This document shows positions 18,332-28,568 of a stretch of 64,000 bases of DNA, piece after piece. The stretch is from NCBI RefSeq assembly GCF_001787335.1, contig NZ_CP014674.1, positions 2,695,001 to 2,759,000 on the forward strand, given 5' to 3'. Numbering within the stretch: position 1 is the first letter of the stretch; each line of letters opens with the position of its first letter. The stretch is from Kozakia baliensis (lineage in GTDB: Bacteria; Pseudomonadota; Alphaproteobacteria; Acetobacterales; Acetobacteraceae). The translations under genes were made by a program, and so were the position numbers. The notes under the pieces were generated by a model, which saw only the letters and a list, made by a program, of their open reading frames with translations, was not told where the DNA came from and made no database searches.

Positions 18332-18709
18332 TTATAGATCGCGGCTATCGAATGTCCGCTGAGCCTCTTCTATCCGATGCGTATTGGCGAGCGCCCAACT
18401 TCCTAAAGCCTCTACCGGCTCCCGCAGCGAATGCCCAAGTGGCGTTAGTTCGTAATCCACACGTGGAGGAACCGTCGGATAGACGGTGCGCTTCACCATC
18501 CCGTCACGTTCCAACCCACGTAAGGTAAGAGTTAGCATGCGTTGGGAAATTCCATCGACCATTCGGCGAATTTCGCTGAAGCGTCGAGGCCCATTCCCCA
18601 AAAGCATGACGATGAGAACGCTCCATTTATCGCCGACGCGCGCGAGAACACGGCTGACTTTGCGGCAATTCCCATGAGCAAGATTGCGCGGCGTCTCGGT
18701 ATCATCCAT
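18332..18709 (-). CDS. HxlR-family transcriptional regulator
   Basis: 125-residue winged-helix protein of the HxlR (MarR-like) family. The pattern ...CRKVSRVLARVGDKWSVLIVMLLGNGPRRFSEIRR and ISQRMLTLTLRGLERDG is diagnostic; note the Cys near residue 14, which is redox-active in quinone- or aldehyde-sensing members. It is divergent from azoR, the usual arrangement for a repressor that controls a quinone/azo reductase. The ATG at 18709 is preferred over an upstream TTG at 18724 because the TTG has no ribosome site. Confidence 0.88.
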   Translation of the reverse strand: MDDTETPRNLAHGNCRKVSRVLARVGDKWSVLIVMLLGNGPRRFSEIRRMVDGISQRMLTLTLRGLERDGMVKRTVYPTVPPRVDYELTPLGHSLREPVEALGSWALANTHRIEEAQRTFDSRDL

Positions 18710-18801
18710 GTTCCCACGTATCAAAAATGTGCCTCCTTGCGGGTTTTCATCGTAGTGGCAAATCTAGTGCTGGTTACGAATATAGCCCAAGGAAAGAAAC
18801 A
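18710..18801. promoter_or_regulatory. Divergent promoter region for HxlR regulator and azoR
   Basis: 92 nt between two divergent starts. HxlR regulators typically bind such a region and repress the reductase until an electrophile modifies them. The ribosome site GGAAAG of azoR is at 18791. No clear palindrome was found, so the operator itself is not placed. Confidence 0.4.
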
Positions 18802-19407
18802 ATGAAGCTTCTCCATCTGGATTCAAGCATCCTTCCACTCGATAATTCCGTCAGCCGCACGATCTCCTCAGCAATCGTGGAACATTTCCGCAAGGCCAAA
18901 CCGGATGTAACGTTAGCCCGGCGCGACCTGGTCTCGCACCCCCTGCCGCATCTGACACTGACGAACCTCCCGACGGATCATCCCCATTCGGCTCCGGGCA
19001 ACGAGGCCGAGCGCGATGAAAGCCAAGCCGTTCTCAATGAATTCATGGCATCCGATATCGTAGTGATCGGCGCGCCGATGTATAACTTTACCATTCCTAC
19101 GCAATTAAAAGCATGGATCGACCGTATCCTGGTTCCCGGCCGCACGTTCCAATATGGCGCCAACGGCGTTACCGGACTGGCGAAAGACAAACGCATCATC
19201 ATCGCGCTGTCTCGCGGTTCCTTTTACGGGCAGGAAACGCCCTATGCGACGGCGGAGCATACCGAAACCTATCTGCGCACCGTCCTGGGCTTCATCGGCA
19301 TTACCTCCCCTGAAATCATCGTCGCCGAAGGCATCGGGCATGGCCCGGAGCAACGCGCCGCCGCGCTGGAGGGCGCACATCAATCCATCGCAGCGCTGAG
19401 CGTCTAA
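18802..19407 (+). CDS. azoR: FMN-dependent NADH:quinone/azo reductase
   Basis: 201-residue flavodoxin-fold reductase of the AzoR family. It opens MKLLHLDSSILPLDNSVSRTISS (FMN phosphate loop), then GAPMYNFTIPTQLKAWIDRI and ALSRGSFYG, the standard flavin-contact blocks. It performs two-electron reduction of quinones and azo compounds as a cytoplasmic dimer and protects against electrophile stress. ATG 18802 follows GGAAAG. Regulation by the divergent HxlR protein is likely. Confidence 0.92.
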   Translation: MKLLHLDSSILPLDNSVSRTISSAIVEHFRKAKPDVTLARRDLVSHPLPHLTLTNLPTDHPHSAPGNEAERDESQAVLNEFMASDIVVIGAPMYNFTIPTQLKAWIDRILVPGRTFQYGANGVTGLAKDKRIIIALSRGSFYGQETPYATAEHTETYLRTVLGFIGITSPEIIVAEGIGHGPEQRAAALEGAHQSIAALSV

Positions 19408-19410
19408 AAC

Positions 19411-20094
19411 TTAGCGGCACAACGCCCAGTTCGATGCCTCTAGGTGCAGATGTTCTGCATGAAGGGCATTGTAATCCGGCGAAAGCACGATGCCGAAAAA
19501 ACGGCACGCGCTTCGCCGGATCGCGTGTAAAAACACTCCATCACGGCCCTTATCGTTCCACGCCGAAACGAGAACACGTCGCCCATCGGCCAGGACGAAG
19601 CCGGAAACGTCGATCGCATCCGCGCGGGCATGGCTGCTCAAGGCACCAGGGCGCTCGCGCACGTCCCGGCAATTATAACTGCCGACATGCTCGACCGTGC
19701 GAAGGGATTTCCCGTAGGCCGATAACGCTTCGGGCTGGGCGGCGTCCGTCACGAAAAGAGACCAATCCACCGCCAACCGGCACGAAGCAAGAAAGCTGCT
19801 GGGCGATGTCGCAACAGGACCACCCAGAATACGCACGGCATCGGACAATGGACATTGCCCCGCTCTCAGGCCCTGGGCCACGCGCCATTGCAGGGGAGAG
19901 GTTTGCAAAGCGGCCAAACACCGCTCGGAATCGTGTTGCAGCCAAGCCAGTTTAAGCCGCGTCATCGGCGTGCGAGGCGCTTTGAGATTCAACGGTTGAA
20001 TAGGGTCCCACTCCGGGGGAAGCCAGGCGCGATGAAACGCCAGCGCCATGGCCAGGAAAAGCAAAAGAAGCAGAAGGACGCGCCCCACCCCCAA
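19411..20094 (-). CDS. Extensin-like C-terminal domain protein, membrane-anchored
   Basis: 227 residues. An N-terminal hydrophobic segment (VLLLLLLFLAMALAF) is an anchor or signal. The rest is the bacterial extensin-like C domain: cysteine blocks (SERCLAAL, GQCPLSDAV, SCRLAVDW, YNCRDV, RSACRFF) and the metal-site pattern SSHARADAIDVSGF plus HAEHLHLE, which matches the fold of M15/LAS peptidases. A role in peptidoglycan cleavage is plausible but unproven. It begins 3 nt after the uvrA2 stop codon, so the two are probably cotranscribed, which is an odd pairing. Confidence 0.82.
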   Translation of the reverse strand: MGVGRVLLLLLLFLAMALAFHRAWLPPEWDPIQPLNLKAPRTPMTRLKLAWLQHDSERCLAALQTSPLQWRVAQGLRAGQCPLSDAVRILGGPVATSPSSFLASCRLAVDWSLFVTDAAQPEALSAYGKSLRTVEHVGSYNCRDVRERPGALSSHARADAIDVSGFVLADGRRVLVSAWNDKGRDGVFLHAIRRSACRFFGIVLSPDYNALHAEHLHLEASNWALCR

Positions 20095-20097
20095 ACC

Positions 20098-22599
20098 TTA
20101 TAGATAAGGTTCGAGGAATTCCGCGGTGCGGCTTTGCTTCGATGCCGCTACTTTTTCCGGCGTACCTTCCGCAACGATGCGGCCGCCCTCCCCGCCCGCG
20201 GCCGGCCCCAGATCGATCACCCAATCGCTTTGGGCTGCCACGCGCATGTCGTGCTCCGCAAGGATAACGCTGTTATCCTGATCCACCAGCTTTTGCAGTT
20301 GCATCATCAGTCGGTCCACATCAGCAGGGTGCAAGCCAATGGTCGGCTCATCCAGCACATAAAGCATATGGCCCTGGCGCTGCTTTTGCAGTTCGGTGGC
20401 GAGTTTGATGCGTTGCGCCTCTCCGCCGGAAAGCTCCGTCGCCGGTTGACCAAGGCGCAGATAACCCAGCCCGCCTTGACGCAGCACATCGAAACCATGG
20501 GCAAGGCCGGGTTCATCGGCAAAGAAATCACAAGCCTCATCCACGCTCATGGCCAACACATCGGCGATGGATTTGCCGTCGCGTGTAACAGCAAGAACTT
20601 CAGGCTTATAGCGCGTGCCATGGCACTCGGGGCATGGCGCGTAGACGCTGGGTAGGAACAGCAATTCCACCATCACCGAGCCAACGCCTTCGCATTTCGG
20701 GCAGCGCCCTTTGGCGACATTGAAGGAGAACCATCCCGCATCGAAGCGCCGTTTGCGCGCTTCCGGCGTAGCGGCGTAAAGGCGGCGGATGGTGTCGAAC
20801 AGTCCCGTATAGGTCGCGAGATTGGAGCGCGGCGTCCGCCCGATGGGTTTTTGGTCGATCGTCACCAGGCGTTTGATCACGCCTTTGCCTTCAATGACAT
20901 TTCCCTGCGGTTCACCCTGTTCCAGCGTAGGAAGATCTTCGCTTTCGTCCTGCTCCGTCTCAAGATCGATCTTCTGCCCCAGGGCGCGCGAGACGATGGC
21001 CACCAGCGCTTGGCCAACGAGGCTGGATTTGCCCGAGCCAGAAACACCCGTAACCGAAACCAGCACGCCCAGCGGCAGGGAAAGCGCCAGATGATCGAGA
21101 TTGTTCCAGCAGATATCGCGGAGTTTCAGCCAGGATTTGGGCGAGCGCGGCGGTGTCTCCCGATGGCGCGGCGGTTCGAACAGATAAGGGCGCGTCCGCG
21201 AATCCTTAACGTCTCTCAACCCTTCCGGCGGACCGCTATAAACGATCTTTCCCCCACGTTCCCCGGCATCCGGCCCGACATCGACCAACCATTGCGCGCG
21301 GCGGATCACATCGGGATTATGCTCTACCACGCAAAGGGAATTGCCTGCCGCCAACAGCCCGTCCAACGCGCGCAGCAGCGCCTGGGTATCGGCAGGGTGC
21401 AAGCCGGAACTCGGCTCGTCCAACACATAAACCACGCCGAACAGATTGGAGCGGATTTGCGTGCCCAAGCGCAGACGCTGATATTCGCCAGGCGAAAGAG
21501 TTTGCACCCCGCGATCCAGTTGCAAATAGCCCAAACCAAGGTCGAGAAGCACGGCAATGCGCTCGATCAACGCATGAACGATGCCACGCGCGGCAATGCT
21601 GGTAGCGTCTTTTCCCGTCAGATGTTTTTCCGCATTGCGTAGCGCCTCCACGATGGTCGCCAGAGGCAAAGCGGCCAGCTCGGCAATGTTGCGGCCTGCG
21701 AAGGTGACTTTTAACGCATCCGGATTGAGACGTTGGCCATGGCAGACCGGGCAATCGCTGCTGACCATGAAGGAGGCGGCGCGGGCACGCATCTTGGCGC
21801 TTTGGGATTGCGCGAAAGTATGCAGCACGCAGCGACGCGCGCCGGTGAAAGTGCCGTTATAATCCGGCGGATCACCACGCTTAATGGCAGCCAAGACTTC
21901 CGCATGCGTGCGGCCCGGATAAACCGGTTCCGTCGGGGTTTCATCCGTATAGAGAATCCAATCCCGCGTTTTCTGCGGCAAATCGCGCCAGGGTTTATCC
22001 ACATCGACACCACGCGTAATCAGGATATCGCGCAAATTTTGCCCTTGCCATGCCGTAGGCCAAGCCGCCACCGCGCGCTCCCGGATGCTCAGACGATCAT
22101 CCGGCACCAGGGTCTTTTCCGTCACGTCGTAAATGCGCCCCAAGCCATGGCAACGCGGGCAAGCGCCCATGGGCGTATTGGGCGAGAACGATTCCGCCTC
22201 CAACCGGGCTACCCCAGGCGGATAAGTTCCGGCGCGGGAATAGAGCATCCGCAACAAATTGGAGAGCGTGGTGACGCTGCCGACCGTCGAGCGGCTGCTA
22301 CTGCCGCCGCGCTGCTGTTGCAGGGCCACGGCAGGCGGCAGACCTTCGATCGAATCCACGGCGGGAGCAGGCATTTGGTGGAAAAGCCGCCGCGCATAGG
22401 GCGAAACGGATTCGAGGTAGCGCCGCTGCGCCTCGGCATAGAGTGTGCCGAAGGCCAGCGAGGATTTGCCCGATCCGGAAACACCGGTCACGACGACCAC
22501 TCGGTCGCGCGGCATGTCCACGTTAATGTTCTTGAGATTATGTTCGCGTGCGCCGCGCACCCGCACCATGCCAGGCGCAGCTTCCGATGTTTGTGTCAT
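20098..22599 (-). CDS. UvrA-like ATPase, UvrA2 class
   Basis: 833 residues, about 110 shorter than canonical UvrA (about 940). Two ABC modules are present: Walker [14 protein letters not shown] near residue 38 and [13 protein letters not shown] in the second half; signatures [12 protein letters not shown] (Pro replaces Gly) and [12 protein letters not shown]. Zinc-binding pairs are [16 protein letters not shown] and [16 protein letters not shown]. The first zinc pair follows soon after [16 protein letters not shown], so the UvrB-binding domain appears missing, as in UvrA2 and drug-resistance paralogues. It may bind DNA adducts or intercalators without loading UvrB. A full uvrA must lie elsewhere. 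Confidence 0.87.
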   Translation of the reverse strand: MTQTSEAAPGMVRVRGAREHNLKNINVDMPRDRVVVVTGVSGSGKSSLAFGTLYAEAQRRYLESVSPYARRLFHQMPAPAVDSIEGLPPAVALQQQRGGSSSRSTVGSVTTLSNLLRMLYSRAGTYPPGVARLEAESFSPNTPMGACPRCHGLGRIYDVTEKTLVPDDRLSIRERAVAAWPTAWQGQNLRDILITRGVDVDKPWRDLPQKTRDWILYTDETPTEPVYPGRTHAEVLAAIKRGDPPDYNGTFTGARRCVLHTFAQSQSAKMRARAASFMVSSDCPVCHGQRLNPDALKVTFAGRNIAELAALPLATIVEALRNAEKHLTGKDATSIAARGIVHALIERIAVLLDLGLGYLQLDRGVQTLSPGEYQRLRLGTQIRSNLFGVVYVLDEPSSGLHPADTQALLRALDGLLAAGNSLCVVEHNPDVIRRAQWLVDVGPDAGERGGKIVYSGPPEGLRDVKDSRTRPYLFEPPRHRETPPRSPKSWLKLRDICWNNLDHLALSLPLGVLVSVTGVSGSGKSSLVGQALVAIVSRALGQKIDLETEQDESEDLPTLEQGEPQGNVIEGKGVIKRLVTIDQKPIGRTPRSNLATYTGLFDTIRRLYAATPEARKRRFDAGWFSFNVAKGRCPKCEGVGSVMVELLFLPSVYAPCPECHGTRYKPEVLAVTRDGKSIADVLAMSVDEACDFFADEPGLAHGFDVLRQGGLGYLRLGQPATELSGGEAQRIKLATELQKQRQGHMLYVLDEPTIGLHPADVDRLMMQLQKLVDQDNSVILAEHDMRVAAQSDWVIDLGPAAGGEGGRIVAEGTPEKVAASKQSRTAEFLEPYL

Positions 22600-22689
22600 A
22601 ACTTCTCTAAACGCGCCGGAAACGGAACGCGTTCAGCATGCTTCGGCTTATTTCATAGCGCGCGGCGAGAGCGTCATCTCTATATCCGA

Positions 22690-22959
22690 TCAATCCGTAC
22701 GCTTTTTGGATGCATTGCGTTGCAGCCATATCGTGGCGAACGAACAAACTGAATGCAGCGGCACTTTTTGCTGCATCGCAAAATCATGCGCGGCGCGCAC
22801 GAGGAGCGAACCAATTCCCTGCCCTTCGATCTGTCGTGGCACGATCGTATGTGTGATGGTGATGCTTCCATCCGGATCGCGCTCGTAATCGAGCCAAGCC
22901 GTCTGTCCGCCCACGTTCGTTTCGAAACGATGAGCGCTGCTATCGTGCCGAATGTCCAT
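22690..22959 (-). CDS. Small GNAT-family acetyltransferase (YjdJ type)
   Basis: 89-residue protein of the short GNAT subgroup. The acetyl-CoA loop is [22 protein letters not shown], preceded by the strand SITITHTIV and followed by [14 protein letters not shown]. Only the core fold is present, as usual for this family, whose substrate is unknown. Single gene, leftward, upstream of the uvrA2 unit by about 90 nt. Confidence 0.85.
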   Translation of the reverse strand: MDIRHDSSAHRFETNVGGQTAWLDYERDPDGSITITHTIVPRQIEGQGIGSLLVRAAHDFAMQQKVPLHSVCSFATIWLQRNASKKRTD

Positions 22960-23152
22960 TACACGTGCCTTTCCGAAGAATATTTCCTCGCCTTAACGCC
23001 GCATAAAGACCGAAGGATCGACATCGAAACCGTAACGAGATTTTGCTGCCCTCTCGCGGCGCATCCATTTGCCGCCTCGCCTATGCAGAAAGCGGCGCCT
23101 CGACATAGAATGAAGCATTGCAAGTTCATCGGAACCATGAGGAAAACGCATC

Positions 23153-23638
23153 ATGAAGCCTGCGACCGGCAGCACGCCCGCGACGAGTTTGTTGGAGCGC
23201 GAAGGCGTGGCTTTCGAACTTCACGCCCATGATTACGATCCGGACGCCACGCGCAAAGGGCTGCAAGCCGCAGAAGCTTTAGGCGCGCCGCCGGAGCAAG
23301 TGTTCAAAACATTGATGGTCATGATCGACAAGCAGCGCCCAGCCTGCGTGATCGTGCCGTCCGACAGGAAACTGGCGTTGAAAACCGTGGCCGCGACGTT
23401 AGGCGGAAAATCGGCTTCCATGATGCCGCCGCCCGATGCCGAGCGGATGACGGCTTACAAAACAGGCGGCATCAGCCCGTTCGGGCAGAAGAAAATCGTC
23501 CCGACCATTCTGGACGCCAGCGCGGCGGAACAGCCGAAGATTTACGTCAATGCGGGGCGACGTGGCTTGCAGTGCAGCATCGATCCAAACGCCGCCGCCC
23601 AGCATTTCGGCTGGACGGTCGCCCCGGTTTCGGAGTGA
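23153..23638 (+). CDS. ybaK: Cys-tRNA(Pro)/Cys-tRNA(Cys) deacylase YbaK
   Basis: 161-residue YbaK/EbsC editing protein that hydrolyses mischarged Cys-tRNA(Pro) in trans to ProRS. The family core is visible: VAFELHAHDYDPDA, GAPPEQVFKTLMV, CVIVPSDRKLALKTVA and TGGISPFGQKKIVPTILD. ATG is preceded by GAGGAAAA with good spacing. The stop codon abuts the convergent TonB-receptor stop. Confidence 0.93.
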   Translation: MKPATGSTPATSLLEREGVAFELHAHDYDPDATRKGLQAAEALGAPPEQVFKTLMVMIDKQRPACVIVPSDRKLALKTVAATLGGKSASMMPPPDAERMTAYKTGGISPFGQKKIVPTILDASAAEQPKIYVNAGRRGLQCSIDPNAAAQHFGWTVAPVSE

Positions 23639-26086
23639 TCAGAAACCGGTGGAGAGCGTGACCATCGCGCTGAACGGCACCTGCAAGTAATAGCTAGGTG
23701 CCGAACCCGCGACGGTGCCGCCATAGACACCCTTAGTCGCATTGGCATTAGTGGAGAAGCCGTAAACACCGTTACGGAATTTCGCGCCGGTCAGATTCTG
23801 CATGTTGAGCTGAATCTGCGGGGATTTCATGAATCCGATATTATGAAAGCGATAGCCCAAGCCGATCTGGTTGGTGATGTATTGCGGGATCGAATTGTCG
23901 TTCATGAAGGAAGCATATTGCTTGCCAACATACTTGATCTGCCCCGAAAACCAGAAGCTGCCATCATCGTAATCGATGCCAACGCCTGCTTGCTCCTTCG
24001 GCGAACGGATGGCGATCTTGCCTTTGGTGGGCAGATAGTCCGTCGTGCCGCTCGTCGTGCTGGCCTGGATATTGTTGTCGATGGTTGAATGCAGATATTC
24101 GAACGTCACGTAAGGGCGCAGATGATGCCAAATCGGTCGCGTGCTGAGTTGGACATCCACGCCGCGCGTGGTTTGGCCGCCAGCATTGACGGTTTGGCTG
24201 TATTGCGCGCCGCTTAGGTAGTAATTCAGCGTCTGCTGGCGGTTGCTCAGATTGTAGTTGAAGAACGAGATCGATCCGACCAGGAAATCGCCATTATAAC
24301 GATAACCAAGTTCTTCTTCGATCGTGTATTCCGGGTTGCTGGGACCGCCGACTTGGGTCTGTTTCCGGTTCGTGCCGTAGTAATCGACCAACGACGTGTT
24401 GGACGGCATTTTGAAATTGGTGCTGCCCGAGATATAGATCTGGTTCTTCCGGTCGAAATTCCAGGCAATACCGATTTGCGGCAATGGCTCCGCGCTATGC
24501 AGGTTGCGGTTATATTGCGTGCCCGGGGTGTAATCGTAGAGGCGGCGGGTGACCATCGCTTCCTTGAAGCCGAGCGTGATGTTCAGGCGATCGTCGAAAT
24601 ATTTCATCGTGTCGCCGATGAACAGCATGTTCACCTGGGTGAGCGACAGGAAGTTGCGCGCCATATAGGCTTCGCCACCCGTCGTTTTGATCAGATCCTT
24701 GACGCCCCAAATATCATACGGCTCGCCCGTCGCCTGATTGACGCGGCCATAAGGCGAGAACTGCAATTCGTTAGAATATTCATACCACCAGCCCAGCGAG
24801 ATGTCGTGATGGTGGTCCGGCTTATAATGCAGCGAGATGGTGTTGCCGGTGCGGAACTGCTCTTGGTTGGAAGGTGTTAACGCCAGCGCGCTGCTCGCAC
24901 CGTTGAGATCGACATTAACGAGTTGATTGCCGAGGCCCGTCTGGGAATTGATCATTCCCGCGCCAGTACCGTTGCCGATGCCATGCCAGAAATAGAGCGA
25001 ATCATCGAGCGAGAGTTTCGGCGTGATAACGAGATGCGTCGGCAAGGACGCCACCACGTTGCGGAACGGATTGGCGTGCAGCTTGTAGTAATTCGCGCCC
25101 GCGGAATTGGCCCCCGCGTAATCGGCGGCGTAGTTTGCGCCGTAGCCTTGCGTCAACCACTGAGAATAAGATGGATTGAGATAAAAATCGTTGGTCTGAT
25201 CGTTATACGAGACGGTTAGGCCGGTATGGCTGCCGTTTTCGAAATCTTTCACCGCCTTGAAATCGTAATGGAATTTCTCGGCCTGCCCAGGTCCGCGCCA
25301 TTGATTGCCCTTGGTATGACTAAAGGCGAACATCGCGCGGATACCGCTATTGCCGATATAACCCGAGTTCAGTCGCACGAACTCGCGGAACGTATCGAAC
25401 GAACCGAACGACACATCCATCAGCCCGCCCGCATGTGGCGTGGGGTTGCTCATCGTCATGCTGGTCAAGCCTGCTGATGCATTGACGACCGGGCTATTGA
25501 TATCGACCGCGCCAGGCTGAAGCGAAACATTTTCGAGATCTTCGGATTCGAGCACTTCGTTGGCGTAGAACTGCCCACCGCCGATATCGTTGAGCGGCGC
25601 CCCGTCGAGCAGGAAGCCGACTTCGCTCTGATCGAAACCTCGCACGTTCATCTGCCCGGAATACAGGCCGAACGGGTCTTGTTGAGACACGTTGACGCTC
25701 GGCATCATCGCCATGAGCTGCTGCACGTTGGCGGAAGGCGCTTGCTTGGCGATAAAGTCGCGCGTGACGCTTTGGATCGCCTTGGGCGCTGTTTCCACGC
25801 GCATGAGACCGCCCCCAGGAGAGCGGGTTCGGGCGCTACGACCGCTGACCGAGATTTCCTCAGGCTGCGATTTAGCCATGACCGGCCCTGCGGCAGGACG
25901 CACGGCAGGAGCGATCGGCGCGCCCGATTGCGCCACCGGGGCGGTGCGGCGCGCGGGATGAGATGCGCCCAAGCGCGACGAAGCGCGATGATGGGTATGG
26001 GTCTGAGCGAAGGCGGGGGCCATCGCAGCGAGCGTGGTGCCCGAGAGCAAGGACAATAGACAAAAACGCGTAAAACGAGGCGGCAT
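23639..26086 (-). CDS. TonB-dependent outer-membrane receptor
   Basis: 815 residues. The signal peptide is MPPRFTRFCLLSLLSGTTLA...AFA. Next come a His/Pro-rich linker, a TonB-box-like EEISVSGRS (about residue 76), a plug domain (about 95-220; GQMNVRGFDQSEVGFLLDGAPLND), and a 22-strand beta-barrel ending in the outer-membrane signal with terminal Phe (VTLSTGF). No STN domain, so no transcriptional signalling. The ligand is unknown; nearby genes do not mark it as a siderophore receptor, and no clear Fur box was found in the 5' region. Confidence 0.92.
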   Translation of the reverse strand: MPPRFTRFCLLSLLSGTTLAAMAPAFAQTHTHHRASSRLGASHPARRTAPVAQSGAPIAPAVRPAAGPVMAKSQPEEISVSGRSARTRSPGGGLMRVETAPKAIQSVTRDFIAKQAPSANVQQLMAMMPSVNVSQQDPFGLYSGQMNVRGFDQSEVGFLLDGAPLNDIGGGQFYANEVLESEDLENVSLQPGAVDINSPVVNASAGLTSMTMSNPTPHAGGLMDVSFGSFDTFREFVRLNSGYIGNSGIRAMFAFSHTKGNQWRGPGQAEKFHYDFKAVKDFENGSHTGLTVSYNDQTNDFYLNPSYSQWLTQGYGANYAADYAGANSAGANYYKLHANPFRNVVASLPTHLVITPKLSLDDSLYFWHGIGNGTGAGMINSQTGLGNQLVNVDLNGASSALALTPSNQEQFRTGNTISLHYKPDHHHDISLGWWYEYSNELQFSPYGRVNQATGEPYDIWGVKDLIKTTGGEAYMARNFLSLTQVNMLFIGDTMKYFDDRLNITLGFKEAMVTRRLYDYTPGTQYNRNLHSAEPLPQIGIAWNFDRKNQIYISGSTNFKMPSNTSLVDYYGTNRKQTQVGGPSNPEYTIEEELGYRYNGDFLVGSISFFNYNLSNRQQTLNYYLSGAQYSQTVNAGGQTTRGVDVQLSTRPIWHHLRPYVTFEYLHSTIDNNIQASTTSGTTDYLPTKGKIAIRSPKEQAGVGIDYDDGSFWFSGQIKYVGKQYASFMNDNSIPQYITNQIGLGYRFHNIGFMKSPQIQLNMQNLTGAKFRNGVYGFSTNANATKGVYGGTVAGSAPSYYLQVPFSAMVTLSTGF

Positions 26087-26291
26087 CTGGCAGCGTTTTC
26101 CTTAGCAGGGCAAAGAAACAATGAGGTTTTTTACCAAATTGTTTCTGATTCGTTTTAAATTTACAAGATGATCTCCAGCTATCAATTGCATTGCGAAACA
26201 GCAATAATTTTGATGATGTTTTCTTCTGATCGGCCGGGACTGTCACCTTTCTGCATCATTGCGTCTCTTTCAGCCGAGCAGCGGCGCTGCT

Positions 26292-27065
26292 ATGGCAAGG
26301 ACATCCTGTTTTTCGTCCTCCCGCTGGAGCCGCACTCTGCCCGATCCCACTCCACCGGCTCGGCCTGCCTTGGCGGGTCTGGGCAAGCCGCTCCTGACGA
26401 TCGTCTTTCTTTTGATCGTTTTATTCGCGGCACACCGCCTGCCGCTGACGCAGAGCCTTTTGGACCTTGCCGCGTCGTGGCGGCATAACCGGGCCGCGCC
26501 ACTATTGTTTTTATTGATCGGGCTGCCCTACAGCGCCTTCGGCCTGCCACGTCAGGCTTTGTGCTTGGCGGCGGGGATGGTGTTCGGCACGGGTTTTGGC
26601 CTGGTGCTGGCCAGTGTGGCGACGCTGGGCGGAAATCTGGCGGGGTTCTGGTGGGTTCGTTGGCCCGGGACGCCGGAAGACCGCGCACGGTGGCAGAACC
26701 GTTTCCGTGGAAAGCTGGCCCCCGTCGGACATGCTTTAAAAGTTTCCCCGTTTCAAGCTGTTTTAACCTTGCGGCTAATGCCGGTCGGCTCGGCCCTTTT
26801 CGTCACGTTGGCCGCCGGATTCTACGGGATTCCCTTCTGGCCGTTTTTGTGGGCGACGTTCCTGGGCGCATTGCCGCAAAATCTCGTGTTCGTCCTGATC
26901 GGGACTGGCGCTCATATCGGCCACGGCTTGCAATTGTCGTTGGGGGCCGCTTTATTTATTGGCTCGGCCTTGCTAGGCATTGCGCTGATGCGACGCGCCC
27001 GGCGCGAAGGGTCAACCCTTCTTGAAGCTGCAAGCACCACCGAAAACGACAAAAAAGTTAATTGA
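26292..27065 (+). CDS. TVP38/TMEM64 (DedA-like, VTT domain) membrane protein
   Basis: 257 residues with about six hydrophobic segments. The VTT-domain hallmark is present: YSAFGLPRQALCLAAGMVFG, then a re-entrant-type region GGNLAGFWWVR, and FRGKLAPVGHALKVSPFQAVLTLRLMPVG with the conserved Arg. Members are thought to move lipids across the inner membrane. The ATG at 26292 is the first good codon; a TTG at 26259 is possible. Neither has a strong ribosome site. Confidence 0.8.
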   Translation: MARTSCFSSSRWSRTLPDPTPPARPALAGLGKPLLTIVFLLIVLFAAHRLPLTQSLLDLAASWRHNRAAPLLFLLIGLPYSAFGLPRQALCLAAGMVFGTGFGLVLASVATLGGNLAGFWWVRWPGTPEDRARWQNRFRGKLAPVGHALKVSPFQAVLTLRLMPVGSALFVTLAAGFYGIPFWPFLWATFLGALPQNLVFVLIGTGAHIGHGLQLSLGAALFIGSALLGIALMRRARREGSTLLEAASTTENDKKVN

Positions 27066-27218
27066 AAAAGCTTTCGGTTGCGGTATCTGACGGTTCGGTT
27101 GTTTTCATGATCGAGCGGTTTTACAAACCGATCGCGTTCTACGTCGCTTACACGCTTTAGCTATCTCTCGCGCGGATCTTGCCGCGTTATCTGCCATGTT
27201 ATCCAGCAGGAGCGCCTG

Positions 27219-28568
27219 ATGGCCTCTCCCGACGGGATCACTCTTTCTGTGTCCGATACGTCTGGTGCCGCATCGCCTCAAGCCGCGGCACGCTCAGAAG
27301 CCGAACCAGGCGCGTTGCCGACCTGGCTTCCGATTCTGCTCGGCTTTTTGACGGCTGTCGGCCCGGTTTCGACGGATATCTACCTACCCGCTTTCCCGGC
27401 ATTGGAGAAATCGCTTCATGCGGCGGCCGGCTCGGCAGGCATGACGCTCTCCGCCTGGATGATCGGGCTGGCAATCGGGCAAATCACCATGGGCCCGCTT
27501 TCCGACCGGTTCGGACGGCGCATTCCGATGCTGGTCGGCATGATCGTCTATACGATCGGCAGCGTGGGCTGCGCCATCTCGACCAGCATGCTGGAGATGT
27601 GCTTCTTCCGGCTGGTAGCCGCCATCGCGGCCTCGGCCAGCATCGTCATCCCAAGCGCCTGCGTCCGCGATCTGTCGTCCGGCAACGCCGCCGCCAAACT
27701 GATGTCCAAGCTTATCCTCATTCAGGGCGTCGTCCCGATCCTGGCGCCCATGTTGGGCGGTATGGCGCTCAGCTATATCAGCTGGCGCGCGATCTTCTGG
27801 GTATCGGCCATCTATGGCGGCCTTTGCGTACTGCTGCTGCTTCGGGTCTTCCCCGAAACGCTGCCAACGGACAACCGGCGTGAACTACGCCCGCTTTCGC
27901 TCCTTCAACGTTACGCGAATATCGCGCGAGAGCGGAGCTTCATCACCAACGGTCTGGTATGGGGATTTTGTGGGTTCTTGTCCTTCACCTATCTGACCGC
28001 CGCGCCCACGGTGTTCGAACATATCTTCGGCTTCACGCCCGCGCATTACGGTATGCTGTTCGGCTTGTTTGCCGTCTGCATGATCGGCGCGTCGCAGATC
28101 AACGGTGCATTGGTGGGCCGCGTCAGCGCGGGACATATGCTCGGTTGGGCGCTGACCGTCTCCGTCATCGGCGCCGTCTCCCTTCTCGTGGTCGTGATGT
28201 TGGGAGACCAATATCCGGGCCCGAACCATCATATTCGTCCTATCATGCTGATCCCGATCGTCGGCTGCATGATGATCACCCTCGGCACGACCGGCATCAT
28301 CGGCCCGAACGCCATGGTCGGCGCTCTGTCCAACCAGGCACAGTTCGCAGGCAGCGCCTCCGCTTTCGCCGGGACCATGCAATATGCGCTCGGCTCCCTG
28401 GCCAGCACGGCCATCGGCCTACTCCCTGCCGACACGCCCATGCCTATGGCGGTGCTGATGTTGTTCGCCGCTCTCATGATGGGTGTTTTCGCTGTGTTGC
28501 GCCCATCGCTGCCGCATAATGTAGAGCAGGCCATGAAAACGCATGCGGCGGAGCAACGGGAAGAATGA
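27219..28568 (+). CDS. Bcr/CflA-family multidrug efflux transporter
   Basis: 449 residues, 12-helix MFS exporter. The motifs GPVSTDIYLPAFPAL (helix 1, typical of Bcr/CflA) and GPLSDRFGRRIPMLVG (loop 2-3) are intact, and IQGVVPILAPMLGG is the drug-exporter motif C. An unusual 35-residue hydrophilic Ala/Ser/Pro-rich N terminus precedes helix 1. AGGAG lies 6 nt before the ATG. Its last four bases overlap the start of a receiver-domain gene (ATGA). Confidence 0.9.
   Translation: MASPDGITLSVSDTSGAASPQAAARSEAEPGALPTWLPILLGFLTAVGPVSTDIYLPAFPALEKSLHAAAGSAGMTLSAWMIGLAIGQITMGPLSDRFGRRIPMLVGMIVYTIGSVGCAISTSMLEMCFFRLVAAIAASASIVIPSACVRDLSSGNAAAKLMSKLILIQGVVPILAPMLGGMALSYISWRAIFWVSAIYGGLCVLLLLRVFPETLPTDNRRELRPLSLLQRYANIARERSFITNGLVWGFCGFLSFTYLTAAPTVFEHIFGFTPAHYGMLFGLFAVCMIGASQINGALVGRVSAGHMLGWALTVSVIGAVSLLVVVMLGDQYPGPNHHIRPIMLIPIVGCMMITLGTTGIIGPNAMVGALSNQAQFAGSASAFAGTMQYALGSLASTAIGLLPADTPMPMAVLMLFAALMMGVFAVLRPSLPHNVEQAMKTHAAEQREE

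Noticed and set aside
22625-22634. GAACGCGTTC palindrome just upstream of the UvrA2 gene, considered as a LexA box
   Set aside because: The spacing between GAAC and GTTC is 2 nt, whereas alphaproteobacterial boxes are direct GTTC-N7-GTTC repeats and others need 4 nt. No SOS control can be claimed.
21733-22752. 339-residue ORF on the + strand opposite the UvrA2 gene
   Set aside because: Antisense shadow of a convincing gene, with no recognisable fold or start signal.
26187-26212. ATTGC-N6-GCAAT inverted repeat upstream of the TonB receptor, considered as a Fur box
   Set aside because: It does not match the GATAATGATAATCATTATC-type pattern and is short enough to occur by chance.
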